A DNA stretch of 64,000 nt from Kitasatospora sp. A2-31 (GTDB lineage Bacteria; Actinomycetota; Actinomycetes; Streptomycetales; Streptomycetaceae). Positions within the stretch are counted from its first letter, which is position 1. Every line of letters starts with the position of its first letter. The notes below the pieces were generated by a model. That model was not told the DNA's origin, ran no database searches, and saw only the letters and a list, made by a program, of their open reading frames with translations. Location of the stretch: assembly GCF_022288725.1 (NCBI RefSeq), contig NZ_JAKNTA010000007.1, positions 290,966 through 354,965 on the forward strand. Reading direction: 5' to 3'. The position numbers and the translations under genes are program-made. Below are positions 50,578 through 59,435 of this stretch, one piece after another.

Positions 50578-51558
50578 TCAGCCGGCGACGGCGTAGGACT
50601 GGCCCATCGCCTGCCGCAGCAGGCCACCCGGCCGGTCCGCCGCCATGCTCTGCCAGGGCTGCGCCGAAATGAACGGGCTCATGGCGGCGAACACCTCTGC
50701 CGCCTGCGGGCGTTGGCGACTCGCCCAGAGCGCGTGCGCGAGGTGACTCTCGTCCACCACCGGCCATCGCACTCCCTGCGCGAGCGCGGCCTGCCAGTGG
50801 GAGAAGGCGGCAAGCACCGTGTCGCGGACGGTCTGATCGTCCGTCCATTGCATCTGGACCGCTTCCTTGCTCTTGGCGCGGCGGTAGCGGTCGACATACA
50901 GGTACAGCGGCAGCGCGTGGAGGGCGGAACCGCGCGGTGCGCTGGGCAGGTAGATGGCCAGGAACTCGGTCGCCGGGCCAACCTCATTACGGGCCAGCCA
51001 GAAGCGGAGCATCCGGTGGAACGCTTCCCGACCCCACGGGTCGGTCCGGCGGGCCTGGTCGAACAGCCCCCACGGACCGGGCGGAAGCATCTGGTCCGGA
51101 GCCGGAACCCTGTGTTCGAGCCGCGCCTGCCCGAGGTCCAGCTGCGCGAGAGTGAGCAGCCCGAGCCACGGCACGGGATCGCCCCCGAGCACCGAAGCCG
51201 CCAGCCAGCACCACTGCCGGGCACCGCCTTCGAGCGCCACGGCGTCCCGCGAGGCCGGCTGCCGCTGGCCGACCAGCAGCGCCTGGTCGACAGCAACCCG
51301 GGTGTGCAGCGTCGTCAGGCCGAACGCGGTGGGCTCCTCGGCGCCCCAGTGACACAGGACATCGTTGTGACCGGCCACCGCGCCGAGGACCTGTGTGCGC
51401 GACGCCCACAAACCGGGGTCGCCCCAAGAGCTGGCCAGAAGCGTGCGTGCCGACCACCACTGCCCCTGTCTCAGCTCCTCGACCGCCGCCCGCAGTTCAC
51501 CGTCGTGACCGGCGGGGTGTTGCACGAGTTGATCGGCAGCCGTGGGCGCTGATGGCAT
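50578..51558 (-). CDS. Hypothetical protein
   Basis: 326 aa, ATG 51558 with SD GGGGGAACAGG; ATG 51576 has no SD. Trp/Leu-rich helical protein: ELRAAVEELRQGQWWSARTL, ASSWGDPGLWASRTQVLGAV, ARQWCWLAASVLGGDPVPWL, GREAFHRMLRFWLARNEVG. No known motif or membrane helix. First gene of the operon; divergent from a TPR regulator. Confidence 0.6.
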   Translation of the reverse strand: MPSAPTAADQLVQHPAGHDGELRAAVEELRQGQWWSARTLLASSWGDPGLWASRTQVLGAVAGHNDVLCHWGAEEPTAFGLTTLHTRVAVDQALLVGQRQPASRDAVALEGGARQWCWLAASVLGGDPVPWLGLLTLAQLDLGQARLEHRVPAPDQMLPPGPWGLFDQARRTDPWGREAFHRMLRFWLARNEVGPATEFLAIYLPSAPRGSALHALPLYLYVDRYRRAKSKEAVQMQWTDDQTVRDTVLAAFSHWQAALAQGVRWPVVDESHLAHALWASRQRPQAAEVFAAMSPFISAQPWQSMAADRPGGLLRQAMGQSYAVAG

Positions 51559-51731
51559 GACCTGTTCCCCCTTCATGGTCTGTCGAGTGCCGTCCCGGGT
51601 CAGCCGGTGAACCGAAGACGCGGGCAGGACGGCCAACAGATAGCCGGATGCACCTTCGGCCGAGCAGGCAGACGGGAGTTGACTGGATCACCTCGCGTAC
51701 TGCGGTTCAGTGATCGGCGACTCACTGTCTC

Positions 51732-51745
51732 GTTCTGGCCAGAAC
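51732..51745. promoter_or_regulatory. 14-nt perfect palindrome in divergent region
   Basis: GTTCTGGCCAGAAC reads identically on both strands. It lies in the 365-bp region between the 326-aa gene (minus) and the TPR regulator (plus), where a regulator site is expected. Confidence 0.45.
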
Positions 51746-51764
51746 AGCGCCACGACAGCCGGGT

Positions 51765-51818
51765 GTCATCTGTCGGATGGCGATGTCAGCAACACGTCAT
51801 CGAGACGTCATCTCGTCA
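51765..51818. repeat. GTCA repeats, partly on an 11-bp period
   Basis: GTCA occurs at 51765, 51785, 51796, 51807 and 51815; the middle three are exactly 11 bp apart, with two identical ACGTCATC copies (51794-51801 and 51805-51812). Helical phasing suggests a multi-site regulator-binding array upstream of the TPR regulator, which starts about 105 bp downstream. No canonical promoter boxes can be assigned. Confidence 0.4.
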
Positions 51819-51923
51819 GATCGCGCTGTGAAAAGCCTTCTTGTCGGGTATTGCTAGAGCCAGGCTCTCCCCGCGCAGGTCGCGGTCGGGCCAGGTTGAG
51901 ACCACGGGGGCGGAGGCTGCGAA

Positions 51924-53255
51924 ATGGCGAACAAGACGCTACTGGGTGCCTTGGTCGAGAAGGAGGGATGGGAATTCCCGGACTTTCAAAGGGAATTCAG
52001 GGGCGCCGGGAACGAGCTGGCGCGCAACCTCAAGGACTCGCGGTTTCGCAACCTGGACATGTCGGAGGCGACGTTCCGGCGCTGGGTCGCGGGGACGGTC
52101 AGCCGGCCGACAGGGGTGTTCGTGCAGACGATCCAGCACCTGTTCGACGACAGACCGATCGCAGAACTCCTCGCTCCGCCCCGCGAGGGAGACCCGACCG
52201 CACTATCCCGGCAAGACCTTGAAAGAGAACTCGCGATGACCGCACGTGAAGCATCTGACCACGCCGCTTCCGTTGCGTCCGCCTTCCTCTCCGACCTGTC
52301 CATAGAACAGGTCCAGGAAGACGTGCGCCGCCTCGCCCGCACCTACAACAACCGGCCGCCATTCGACGTGCTCCGCGAAGCCCGGCAGCTCCGGGCAGAT
52401 GCCGAGGAGCTCCTGGACCGCACCCACATTCCCGAGCAGCGCCAGCTGCTGCTGATCGCGATCGGCCAGACGACGGCCTTGCTCGCCATGACGGCATTCG
52501 ACCTCGGCTCCCTGGGCGAAGCCACCCGACTTGCCCGGTCCGCCGGAATGTACGCGGAAGCCACTCGGTTCAACCCTCTGGCGGCGTTCGCGGCCGGCAC
52601 GCTCGGCATGCTCGCCTACTGGGAGGGTCGTCCCAGTGAGGCGATCCGCTTCATCCGCCAAGCCAACTCCTTCACTGGGGTCGGTGCGGCCGGCCGGACC
52701 CGCATCGCCGCCATCGAGGCCAGGGCCTACGGTCACCTCGGCGACCGGCAGCGAGCGACGACTGCGGTCGAGCGTGCACTCGACCTCGACACCGCAGAGG
52801 TGGATGACCTCCACGACGAGGTCGCCGGGGAGTTCCTCCACGGCCCGGAGCGGATCTCGCGCTCGCACGGCACAACGTTCCTGCTCCTGCGGGACAGCGC
52901 GGCTGCCCAGGCGCACGCCCGGCATGTGCTGGAGCTTCAAGCCGCCCTGCCCGAGGCGCAGCGGATGCCTCGGATCGAGGCGGAGGCGCGGGCGGACCTT
53001 GCAGCGGCGCTGATCCTCGGCAACGAGCTGGACGAAGCCGCAGAGGTGCTGAAGCCCATCACGGCGCTCGCCCCCGAGCGTCGCGCCGCAGGGCTGGTCG
53101 AGCGAGTCGTCCACGTCGGCCGACTGCTCACCACGGAGCCCGTCAGGACCTCACCCGGCGCCATCGCGCTCAAGGAAGCGCTGGAGGAGTACACCCGGGT
53201 GGCCGCCCCGAGGCAGATCGTCGGTGGCAGCGTCGCACGACTCGCTATCGAATAA
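51924..53255 (+). CDS. HTH-TPR transcriptional regulator
   Basis: 443 aa. An N-terminal region with DMSEATFRRWVAGTVSRPTG (HTH-like wing/recognition segment) is followed by TPR-like repeats: EQRQLLLIAIGQTTALLAMT, GMYAEATRFNPLAAFAAG, GTLGMLAYWEGRPSEAIRFI, LGDRQRATTAVERALDLDTA. The HTH is divergent from standard XRE. Streptomyces proteins of this form are cited as XRE-TPR regulators. It may govern the divergent operon and/or the downstream epimerase/peptide genes. Confidence 0.68.
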   Translation: MANKTLLGALVEKEGWEFPDFQREFRGAGNELARNLKDSRFRNLDMSEATFRRWVAGTVSRPTGVFVQTIQHLFDDRPIAELLAPPREGDPTALSRQDLERELAMTAREASDHAASVASAFLSDLSIEQVQEDVRRLARTYNNRPPFDVLREARQLRADAEELLDRTHIPEQRQLLLIAIGQTTALLAMTAFDLGSLGEATRLARSAGMYAEATRFNPLAAFAAGTLGMLAYWEGRPSEAIRFIRQANSFTGVGAAGRTRIAAIEARAYGHLGDRQRATTAVERALDLDTAEVDDLHDEVAGEFLHGPERISRSHGTTFLLLRDSAAAQAHARHVLELQAALPEAQRMPRIEAEARADLAAALILGNELDEAAEVLKPITALAPERRAAGLVERVVHVGRLLTTEPVRTSPGAIALKEALEEYTRVAAPRQIVGGSVARLAIE

Positions 53256-53273
53256 GCACCGCAGTTCGACAGG

Positions 53274-53308
53274 TGTGGGGGGACCGGCACCGTGCCGGTC
53301 CCCCCACA
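53274..53308. terminator. 17-bp hairpin terminator between convergent genes
   Basis: TGTGGGGGGACCGGCAC (53274-53290), one central base, GTGCCGGTCCCCCCACA (53292-53308): perfect complementarity. Lies between the TPR regulator (plus) and the epimerase (minus), where it can terminate both. Confidence 0.8.
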
Positions 53309-53312
53309 GCGG

Positions 53313-54350
53313 TCACCGCAGAGAGCCGACGGCGGCCAGGATTTCCCGTTCCCGCCCCGGGGCGATGCCGTGGGCGGACGCGCGGGGGTGCGGGACCGGC
53401 GAGTTGCCAGCCCGGAGCCACTCCCAGGTGTCCCGCACCGTCTCCTCCAAGGGGCGGCAGGCGAATCCGGCCGCGTAGGCGGGGCCGGATTCAACCAGCC
53501 AGACGCCCTTGTTGGTCCGCCACAACGGCAGCTCCGTCCACTGCCGCACCTCGTGCTCCAGCAGTACCCCATCCGGCACCCAGCGCAGCTCACCCCGGCT
53601 TCCCGTCACGTCCAGGCACGCCTGGAGGAAGCTGCCCATCGTGTCCCGTCCGATCGGCGCGGTCACGTTGTGGACACCGCCGCCGGGCCGCTCGGCGGCA
53701 TCGACGGCGAAGCGCGCGACATCGCGCACATCGACCGGCTGAATGGTCTTGCCCGGACTGCCAGGGGCGAGGATCTCGCCGCCTTGCTCGGCCCGCCGAA
53801 GCCACCACGGGAGCCGGCCGACGTACTCACCCGGACCAAGGATCACCCCAGGGCGAAGCAGCCAGGACCGGTCGGAGCCGAAGGTCTCGACCACGGCCCG
53901 CTCACCGCCGGCCTTCTGCCGCCCGTAGTGGAGATCAGGGCCCAGCCAGCCCTCCGGGTTCCGGCCGTAGTCGCTCCCGGCGTCGGCGGGCCCGTCCATC
54001 AACGGGTCGCCCACCTTGAGCGGGTGGTCCGGCCACCCCGCGTACACCGACACCGTCGAGACGTAGACATAGCGGTCGGCGGCGCTCTCCAGCGCCTTCG
54101 CTCCCGCGAGCACCACCTTCGGCGGCTGCTCGCCGGCCGAGGTGTCGATCACCGCGTCCCACCGGCCCTGAGCAGCCAGCCGGGCCAAGTCCTCGACTGA
54201 CGTCCGGTCTCCCAGCACCTGCCGTACGCCGGGCAGGACGACTCCCGACCTCCCCCGGTTGAACGTCGTCACACTCCAGCCGCGCCCCAGCGCCTCCTCG
54301 ACCACGGCCTTGCCCAGAAACCAGCCTCCACCGACCACCAAGATGTCCAT
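53313..54350 (-). CDS. NAD-dependent epimerase/dehydratase (extended SDR)
   Basis: 345 aa from ATG 54350; an upstream ATG at 54359 has an overlapping SD. N-terminal Rossmann MDILVVGGGWFLGKAVVEEA, VSTVSVYAGWPDHPLKV (Ser), and YGRQKAGGERAVVETF (YxxxK). Reads as a sugar-nucleotide or other extended SDR reductase/epimerase. Divergent from the peptide-oxygenase operon by 253 bp, so it may be part of that pathway. Confidence 0.85.
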   Translation of the reverse strand: MDILVVGGGWFLGKAVVEEALGRGWSVTTFNRGRSGVVLPGVRQVLGDRTSVEDLARLAAQGRWDAVIDTSAGEQPPKVVLAGAKALESAADRYVYVSTVSVYAGWPDHPLKVGDPLMDGPADAGSDYGRNPEGWLGPDLHYGRQKAGGERAVVETFGSDRSWLLRPGVILGPGEYVGRLPWWLRRAEQGGEILAPGSPGKTIQPVDVRDVARFAVDAAERPGGGVHNVTAPIGRDTMGSFLQACLDVTGSRGELRWVPDGVLLEHEVRQWTELPLWRTNKGVWLVESGPAYAAGFACRPLEETVRDTWEWLRAGNSPVPHPRASAHGIAPGREREILAAVGSLR

Positions 54351-54603
54351 GCCCGGCATCCTGCCCAGAACCGGTGCCCGCTGGCCAGCCCGTCGCACCA
54401 CCCGGGCCAAGTCGCCGCAAGTCGGGGCCGTGATCGTGGCGAAGATGACACCCCGATGACACTCGTGTGCGAATCCGCTCGCCAGATGACAGGCCGACGC
54501 CATGGCCCTGCCAGTCGTTACTCGGAAGACTTGGCCGCTCACCCGCTGCGACTTCTTCCGGTTTTCCGGAGGACCTACCAGCGCCAAGGGGAGAGGAGAT
54601 CCG

Positions 54604-54744
54604 ATGGAGAGCGCCGCACCCGCGGTCCAGCCGGAGGAGGAGGGCGGCCTGCTGGTCGCCGTCCGTGGCATCCGGGCCGCGCGTTCCCGGGCCGACGTGC
54701 CGTCCGACAACACCGGCGGCAAGTCCGACCAGAACGACACCTGA
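54604..54744 (+). CDS. 46-aa peptide, candidate RiPP precursor
   Basis: Starts at ATG 54604 with a strong SD (GAGGAG, 6 nt upstream); ends 14 bp before the JmjC gene. Acidic/hydrophobic N-terminus (PAVQPEEEGGLLVAVRGIRA) and polar C-terminus (RADVPSDNTGGKSDQNDT). It has no Cys. The C-terminal Asp, Asn, Ser, Thr and Arg residues are typical targets of hydroxylases. Immediately precedes the JmjC oxygenase; the arrangement peptide-modifying oxygenase is the RiPP pattern. Alternatively it is a coupling ORF; no family is recognised. Confidence 0.55.
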   Translation: MESAAPAVQPEEEGGLLVAVRGIRAARSRADVPSDNTGGKSDQNDT

Positions 54745-54758
54745 GCAGGAAGCCCACG

Positions 54759-55949
54759 ATGACTGAAACCGCCTCGTGGGCGGTGCGCCTGGGTGGGGAT
54801 CAGTTCCTCGCCCAGGCGCTCCACCGCTCCTACGCCGTGATCCCTGCTGAGGGGGCGGACATCGCTCCCCTCTTGTCCTGGGACGACCTCAACACCATCC
54901 TCGCCACCCACCGAATCGAGCCGCCCCGACTGCGGCTCTCGCAGGACGGCCAGGCCGTCCCTGTCGGCCGGTACTCGACCCCCGCCACCAACCGACGTGC
55001 GGTGACCTGGAATCGGCTGCACCCCGCGCAGCTCCACGCCAGGCTCGCCGAAGGCGCCTCGCTCGTAGTGGACGCGATAGACGAGATCCACCCGCCGATC
55101 CGCACCGCCGCCGAAGCGTTGGAGCGCTTCATCGGCACGCCTGTGCAGACCAACCTGTATGCGTCCTGGACGGAGAAGGAGGGCTTCGGCCGGCACTGGG
55201 ACGATCACGACGTGGTTGTGGTCCAGCAGTACGGGGCGAAGCGCTGGCGGTTGTGGGAGCCGACCAGGCAGGCCCCGACCTTCCGCGACGTGGAGTCCCC
55301 GGAGGAACCCGAGGGCGAGCCGGTCGCGGACTTCGTCCTCCAACCGGGCGACGTCCTGTACCTGCCGCGCGGCTGGTGGCACAGCGTCACCGCCGACCAG
55401 GGCGCCGAGTCGCTGCACCTCACGTTCGGACTCGTGGCCCAGACCGGCGCCACTCTCCTCGGCTGGCTGGTCGACGAGCTGCACGAGAGCCCCGCCGTGC
55501 GGAAGGACGTGCCGCTCCACGCCGCAGCGGACGAGAAGGCTGCCTATCTGGCCGAGCTGCGGAGCGCGGTGCTCACCGCGCTGTCGGACCCCGACCTGAT
55601 CGACCGCTGGGCCTGGTCCTCCGGTACCACCCACTTCGGCCGACCGGCCCCGTCCCTGCCCTACGTGGAGGCCCTCCCCGCGGAGAGGGAAATCACGGTG
55701 CGGATCACCGCCCCGCGCGCCGATCTCGCCAGCAACCCAGCCGCCGGGACCGTCACCCTGTCCGCTGCCGGAACCGCGTGGGACTTCTCCGAGCGGGCCG
55801 CGCCCGTCTTGCAAGCCCTGCTGACCGGAGAAACGGTCAGCATCGGGGCCCTCGCCGACATCGCCGACTTGGAGGTCAAGGACGTGGCCGGCGTCCTGAC
55901 CGTCCTCGTCAAGGGCCAGGCCCTCGCCGTCGTCGGGGTCGGCTGGTGA
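54759..55949 (+). CDS. JmjC/cupin-like 2-oxoglutarate oxygenase
   Basis: 396 aa from ATG 54759 (SD AGGAAG). JmjC (cupin_4, ribosomal-oxygenase-like) Fe ligands: GFGRHWDDHDVVVVQQYG (HxD) and LYLPRGWWHSVTADQG (distal His), with KRWRLWEP for 2-OG. A C-terminal winged-helix-like region follows (VLQALLTGETVSIGALADIA). Ribosomal oxygenases hydroxylate protein side chains (Arg or His in ribosomal proteins), so a peptide or protein substrate is expected; the 46-aa peptide is the obvious candidate. Stop overlaps the AKR start (GTGA). Confidence 0.85.
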   Translation: MTETASWAVRLGGDQFLAQALHRSYAVIPAEGADIAPLLSWDDLNTILATHRIEPPRLRLSQDGQAVPVGRYSTPATNRRAVTWNRLHPAQLHARLAEGASLVVDAIDEIHPPIRTAAEALERFIGTPVQTNLYASWTEKEGFGRHWDDHDVVVVQQYGAKRWRLWEPTRQAPTFRDVESPEEPEGEPVADFVLQPGDVLYLPRGWWHSVTADQGAESLHLTFGLVAQTGATLLGWLVDELHESPAVRKDVPLHAAADEKAAYLAELRSAVLTALSDPDLIDRWAWSSGTTHFGRPAPSLPYVEALPAEREITVRITAPRADLASNPAAGTVTLSAAGTAWDFSERAAPVLQALLTGETVSIGALADIADLEVKDVAGVLTVLVKGQALAVVGVGW

Positions 55950-56791
55950 GCCCGGTTCTTGGCCTGGGGACCTACCGGGTGCGCGCCGTCGGCGAAGCGG
56001 CGCGCACCGTCCTCACGGCCGGGGCGAAGTGGATCGACACCGCCCCCAACTACGCCCACGGCCAAGCCCACCACGACCTGGCCCCGGCGCTCGCCGATCA
56101 CCCGGCTGCCAAGGTGACGACGAAGACCGGCTTCCACCCGGACGGCCGCCACAGCATCGCCCCCGCGGACGTCCGCGCCCAGACCGAGGAATCGCTCGCC
56201 GTCCTCGGTCGTGCCGACATTGTGTTCGTCCACAACCCCGAACGGTCCGATCACGACCGGCTGCAAGTGCAGCACAACCTTCGTGCCGCGTTCGCGGTGC
56301 TGGAGGAGCTCGCGCAGGCTGGTCGCATCGGGGGCTACGGCGTCGCCACGTGGGCCGGCTTCACCAGCCAGGCGTTCACCGTCGCCGAACTGATCGCTCT
56401 GGCCGGCGAAGCAGCCGGGTCGGCGAACCACCACCTCGCTGGCGTCCAGTTGCCGGTCAGTCTCGTCATGGCCGAGCCGATCGCCCAGGCTCTCGACGGA
56501 GGCGGGCCGCTCGTCCACGCGCGCGACGCCGGGATCGTGACGTTCGCGTCCGCGCCCCTGCACGGCGGCGAACTGCCGGGCCTGATGACACCCGAACTGG
56601 TGAACCTCATTCAGCCGGGATCGACCCCGCAAGCCGCAGCGTTCCAGCTCATCGGGGCCTGCCCCGCTCTGGACGTCGTCCTCACCTCGACCAGCGCCCT
56701 CCAGCACTGGGAGGATGCCCGGGACGCTCTCGCCCAGCCGATCCCCGACGCACGACTCAGGACGGTACTCGATGTCCTTTCAGCCGGATGA
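55946..56791 (+). CDS. Aldo/keto reductase
   Basis: 281 aa from GTG 55946 (GTGA overlap). AKR tetrad: VLGLGTYRV, KWIDTAPNYAHGQAHHD (Asp, Tyr), AKVTTKTGFHP (Lys), DIVFVHNPERSD (His), RIGGYGVATW. Cytosolic NAD(P)H-dependent oxidoreductase; reduces a carbonyl, possibly produced by the oxygenase. Overlaps the next gene by 20 bp. Confidence 0.85.
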   Translation: MSPVLGLGTYRVRAVGEAARTVLTAGAKWIDTAPNYAHGQAHHDLAPALADHPAAKVTTKTGFHPDGRHSIAPADVRAQTEESLAVLGRADIVFVHNPERSDHDRLQVQHNLRAAFAVLEELAQAGRIGGYGVATWAGFTSQAFTVAELIALAGEAAGSANHHLAGVQLPVSLVMAEPIAQALDGGGPLVHARDAGIVTFASAPLHGGELPGLMTPELVNLIQPGSTPQAAAFQLIGACPALDVVLTSTSALQHWEDARDALAQPIPDARLRTVLDVLSAG

Positions 56792-57620
56792 CGACACCCG
56801 GCACAACCTGACGGCAGCCCACACGAAGGCCGCCGGATTCCTCGGCCTGGTGTGCACCGGACCGCAGGTCTTCGGCACCTCCGGAACCACTGTGGGTTGC
56901 CGGGCCGAGAACGTCTGGCTCCGGGTCTCCAGGAGCAGCCGCCTTCGGGTGCCCCGGCCGACCGGCCAGGGCGCCCTCGGCGCTGAACAGCTCGTCCCTG
57001 CCTCCGTCCCGCGCCCCCGGCTCCACGACACCCTCGACTGGACGGAGGCCGGCTGGTTCTACCAGGCCGACGTCTTCGACCTGGTAGGTTCCGCGGTCTC
57101 GTCAACGCCGGACCTCCGCGATGACCCCGGCCTGGACGACGGCTGGTGGACCGGGCTACGGAACGCGCTGGCCGCCATTGCAGAAGCACCGGGCACGAAG
57201 ATCACTCTGCGCCAGGCGTGGGTTGATGAGGCCGTCCCGAAGTACCTCGGCATCCCAGCCCCTGTCGAAGTCGAGCGGACCACCGGGCACGGTGATCTCC
57301 AATGGGCCAACCTGACAGCCCGGCCGCTCAACATCCTCGACTGGGAGCGCTGGGGTCTGGTGCCGGTCGGCTACGACCCTGCGGTCCTGTGGGTCAGCAG
57401 CCTCCTCGTGCCCACGGTTGCGGACCGTATCCGCCAGGAGTTCGCTGACATCCTCGATACCCCGGCCGGACGCGTGGGCCAGCTCATCGCAATTGCGGAG
57501 ATGCTGCAGGCCGTTGACCGCGGGTACTACCCGGAACTCGCCCCTCTCCTCGCTGACCGGGCACGTGAGCTGACCGGTGTCATCCCACCACAGGGCACCG
57601 ACGCCGGCCTCGTCCGGTAG
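56772..57620 (+). CDS. APH-like kinase-fold protein
   Basis: 282 aa from ATG 56772. Conserved loops: VERTTGHGDLQWANLTARPLN (HGDxxxxN) and ILDWERWGLVPVGYDPAVLW; YPELAPLLADRAREL at the end. The N-lobe is short and irregular, as in the paralogues at 16168 and 57624, so it belongs to a separate subgroup. Substrate unknown; could phosphorylate a hydroxylated residue or a small molecule. Followed after 3 bp by a second paralogue. Confidence 0.75.
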   Translation: MSFQPDDDTRHNLTAAHTKAAGFLGLVCTGPQVFGTSGTTVGCRAENVWLRVSRSSRLRVPRPTGQGALGAEQLVPASVPRPRLHDTLDWTEAGWFYQADVFDLVGSAVSSTPDLRDDPGLDDGWWTGLRNALAAIAEAPGTKITLRQAWVDEAVPKYLGIPAPVEVERTTGHGDLQWANLTARPLNILDWERWGLVPVGYDPAVLWVSSLLVPTVADRIRQEFADILDTPAGRVGQLIAIAEMLQAVDRGYYPELAPLLADRARELTGVIPPQGTDAGLVR

Positions 57621-57623
57621 ACC

Positions 57624-58454
57624 ATGGACCTTCGGCAGGAGCCCGTCGATCGCGTCCTGGACCAAGTGGAGCAGCGCCTCGGCACGAGGCTGGACCGGCG
57701 CAACGTGGTGCGCAAGCGCCGGACGGTCGGAGCTGGCACCGACCGCGGCAGCTGGACCCGGGTCGAACGCCGCCCCTGGGCGCGGGCCCGGGAACAGGGC
57801 TGGGGCGGATTCGAAGCCGCAGCGGTGTTGGCCGGCGTGGCGATGCCGCGCTGGTACGGGTCGACGACATGGCAGGACCCGGAAGACAGGGCGATCTGGC
57901 ACGCGGACGAGACCTCGCTGCTGCCCGAGCTCCCGGTCGGGGCCGCGGTGGTGAGCGTCGCCCCGGAGCTGCCGGATAAGTGGTGGTGCTCGCTGAACGC
58001 CTCGCTGGCGGCGCTGGCCGTTCACCGAACGGCTCGGGTGGCGGCCCCGGACACCGAACGGATCACGCAGCAGCTGGTCGACGACACAATTAAGGCCGCT
58101 TTCCCCGGAGCGCACGAGACTCGGGTGGAGCAGTGGTGTCCTGCTCACGCCGACCTGAACTGGGCGAATGTCACTGGCCCTAGTGAGTTCTGCATGTTCG
58201 ATTGGGAGGACTGGGGAATGGCGCCACGTGGACTCGACTCGGCGTCGCTGTACGCCGCCTCCCTCGCCGTACCGGCGCTCGCGGATCGGGTACGCAGGGA
58301 GCGCCGGGCAGACGTTGAGAGCCGCGACGGGATGGTGATGCAGCTGTTCGTGCTGGCGAAGATCGCCGGACCACACGCCGGTCCGAACGACCCGCGAATT
58401 GGGCCAGCACACCGGGAGGCTGCGCGGCTGATTTTCGCTCTTCAAGGGGACTGA
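57624..58454 (+). CDS. APH-like kinase-fold protein (paralogue)
   Basis: 276 aa from ATG 57624. Same subgroup as its neighbour: WGGFEAAAVLAGVAMPRWYG, WHADETSLLPELPVGAAVV, WCPAHADLNWANVTGP (HADxxxxN, with Ala replacing the usual Gly), MFDWEDWGMAPRGLDSASLY. Two neighbouring paralogues suggest either two phosphorylation steps or a heterodimer. One has HGD and the other HAD; the effect is unknown. Confidence 0.75.
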   Translation: MDLRQEPVDRVLDQVEQRLGTRLDRRNVVRKRRTVGAGTDRGSWTRVERRPWARAREQGWGGFEAAAVLAGVAMPRWYGSTTWQDPEDRAIWHADETSLLPELPVGAAVVSVAPELPDKWWCSLNASLAALAVHRTARVAAPDTERITQQLVDDTIKAAFPGAHETRVEQWCPAHADLNWANVTGPSEFCMFDWEDWGMAPRGLDSASLYAASLAVPALADRVRRERRADVESRDGMVMQLFVLAKIAGPHAGPNDPRIGPAHREAARLIFALQGD

Positions 58455-58513
58455 ACGACTGAACGTCACCCTGCCTGCAAGGCGCCGATGTCAGCGAATA
58501 GGAAGGAGTACGC

Positions 58514-59233
58514 ATGGACCCGACCACGCGCCGTCCGGTCGGCCACGACGCCGAGGAGATCGCGAGCGCGAAGGAGCGAGGCTGGAGCTATTTGGCACCC
58601 ATCGACGACGCGTACCAGGCGGGCGAGATCACGGCCGCCGAGTGGCACACCGCCGTCCTGGGCGTCATCGAGCCGACCTACCTCAACGGCGACAACCCGC
58701 GGGCCCAGTCCGGCCACAGTGGCGACGAGGCCCGCTGGCGAGAAGCCCGCAGCCTGCTCGTCGACCTGCTCCCGCCCCACGGTGGGACGTTCCTCGACAT
58801 CGGCTGCGCCAACGGCCACCTGATGGAGAGCCTGACCGACTGGGCGGCCGAAGCCGGGATCGTCATCGAGCCCTACGGGGTGGAGATCTCCACCGCCCTT
58901 GCCGACCTCGCCCGAACCCGCTGCCCGAAGTGGGCGCGTCGAATCTGGACCGCCAACGCGATGGGCTGGAAGCCTCCACACCGCTTCGACGCCGTCCGCA
59001 CCGGTGTGGACTACGTGCCGGCGGACCTGCGTGGGGCGTACGTGGCCCATCTGCTGAACCATGTCGTCACCCCAGGCGGCCGATTGATCATCGGCGTGTA
59101 CAACGAGGAACGAGACCAAGTCACAACGGCGGACCTGCTGCGGTCCTGCGGCTACACCCCGGCCGGTACCACCACACGAGACCACCGTCACCCCAAGATC
59201 CAGTACAAGGGTCTATGGCTGGCCAACGCTTGA
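58514..59233 (+). CDS. SAM-dependent methyltransferase
   Basis: 239 aa from ATG 58514 (SD GGAAGGAG). Motif I TFLDIGCANGHLMESL, motif II PYGVEISTALADLARTRC, and FDAVRTGVDYVPADLRGAYV, GGRLIIGVYNEERDQ. Class I fold, substrate unknown. It is the last gene of the plus-strand peptide/oxygenase operon and likely O- or N-methylates the product. Confidence 0.83.
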   Translation: MDPTTRRPVGHDAEEIASAKERGWSYLAPIDDAYQAGEITAAEWHTAVLGVIEPTYLNGDNPRAQSGHSGDEARWREARSLLVDLLPPHGGTFLDIGCANGHLMESLTDWAAEAGIVIEPYGVEISTALADLARTRCPKWARRIWTANAMGWKPPHRFDAVRTGVDYVPADLRGAYVAHLLNHVVTPGGRLIIGVYNEERDQVTTADLLRSCGYTPAGTTTRDHRHPKIQYKGLWLANA

Positions 59234-59435
59234 TTGGGCGCTTCGCTGCCAGCGCGGCACCCCGCCGCAGGACACCGACCCCGGCCGCGTCCGGGTGGAC
59301 GTTGGACCTCCGGCCGGAGCCCGTCCATAGACCAGGTCGCCGCCGAAACGGATGCTCAGCCGCTCATGGCCTCGGCCTGAGATGCTGACGCTCGCGCCAC
59401 CGTGACACCGAGTCGACGTGCCCCGTGTTGTGGAG

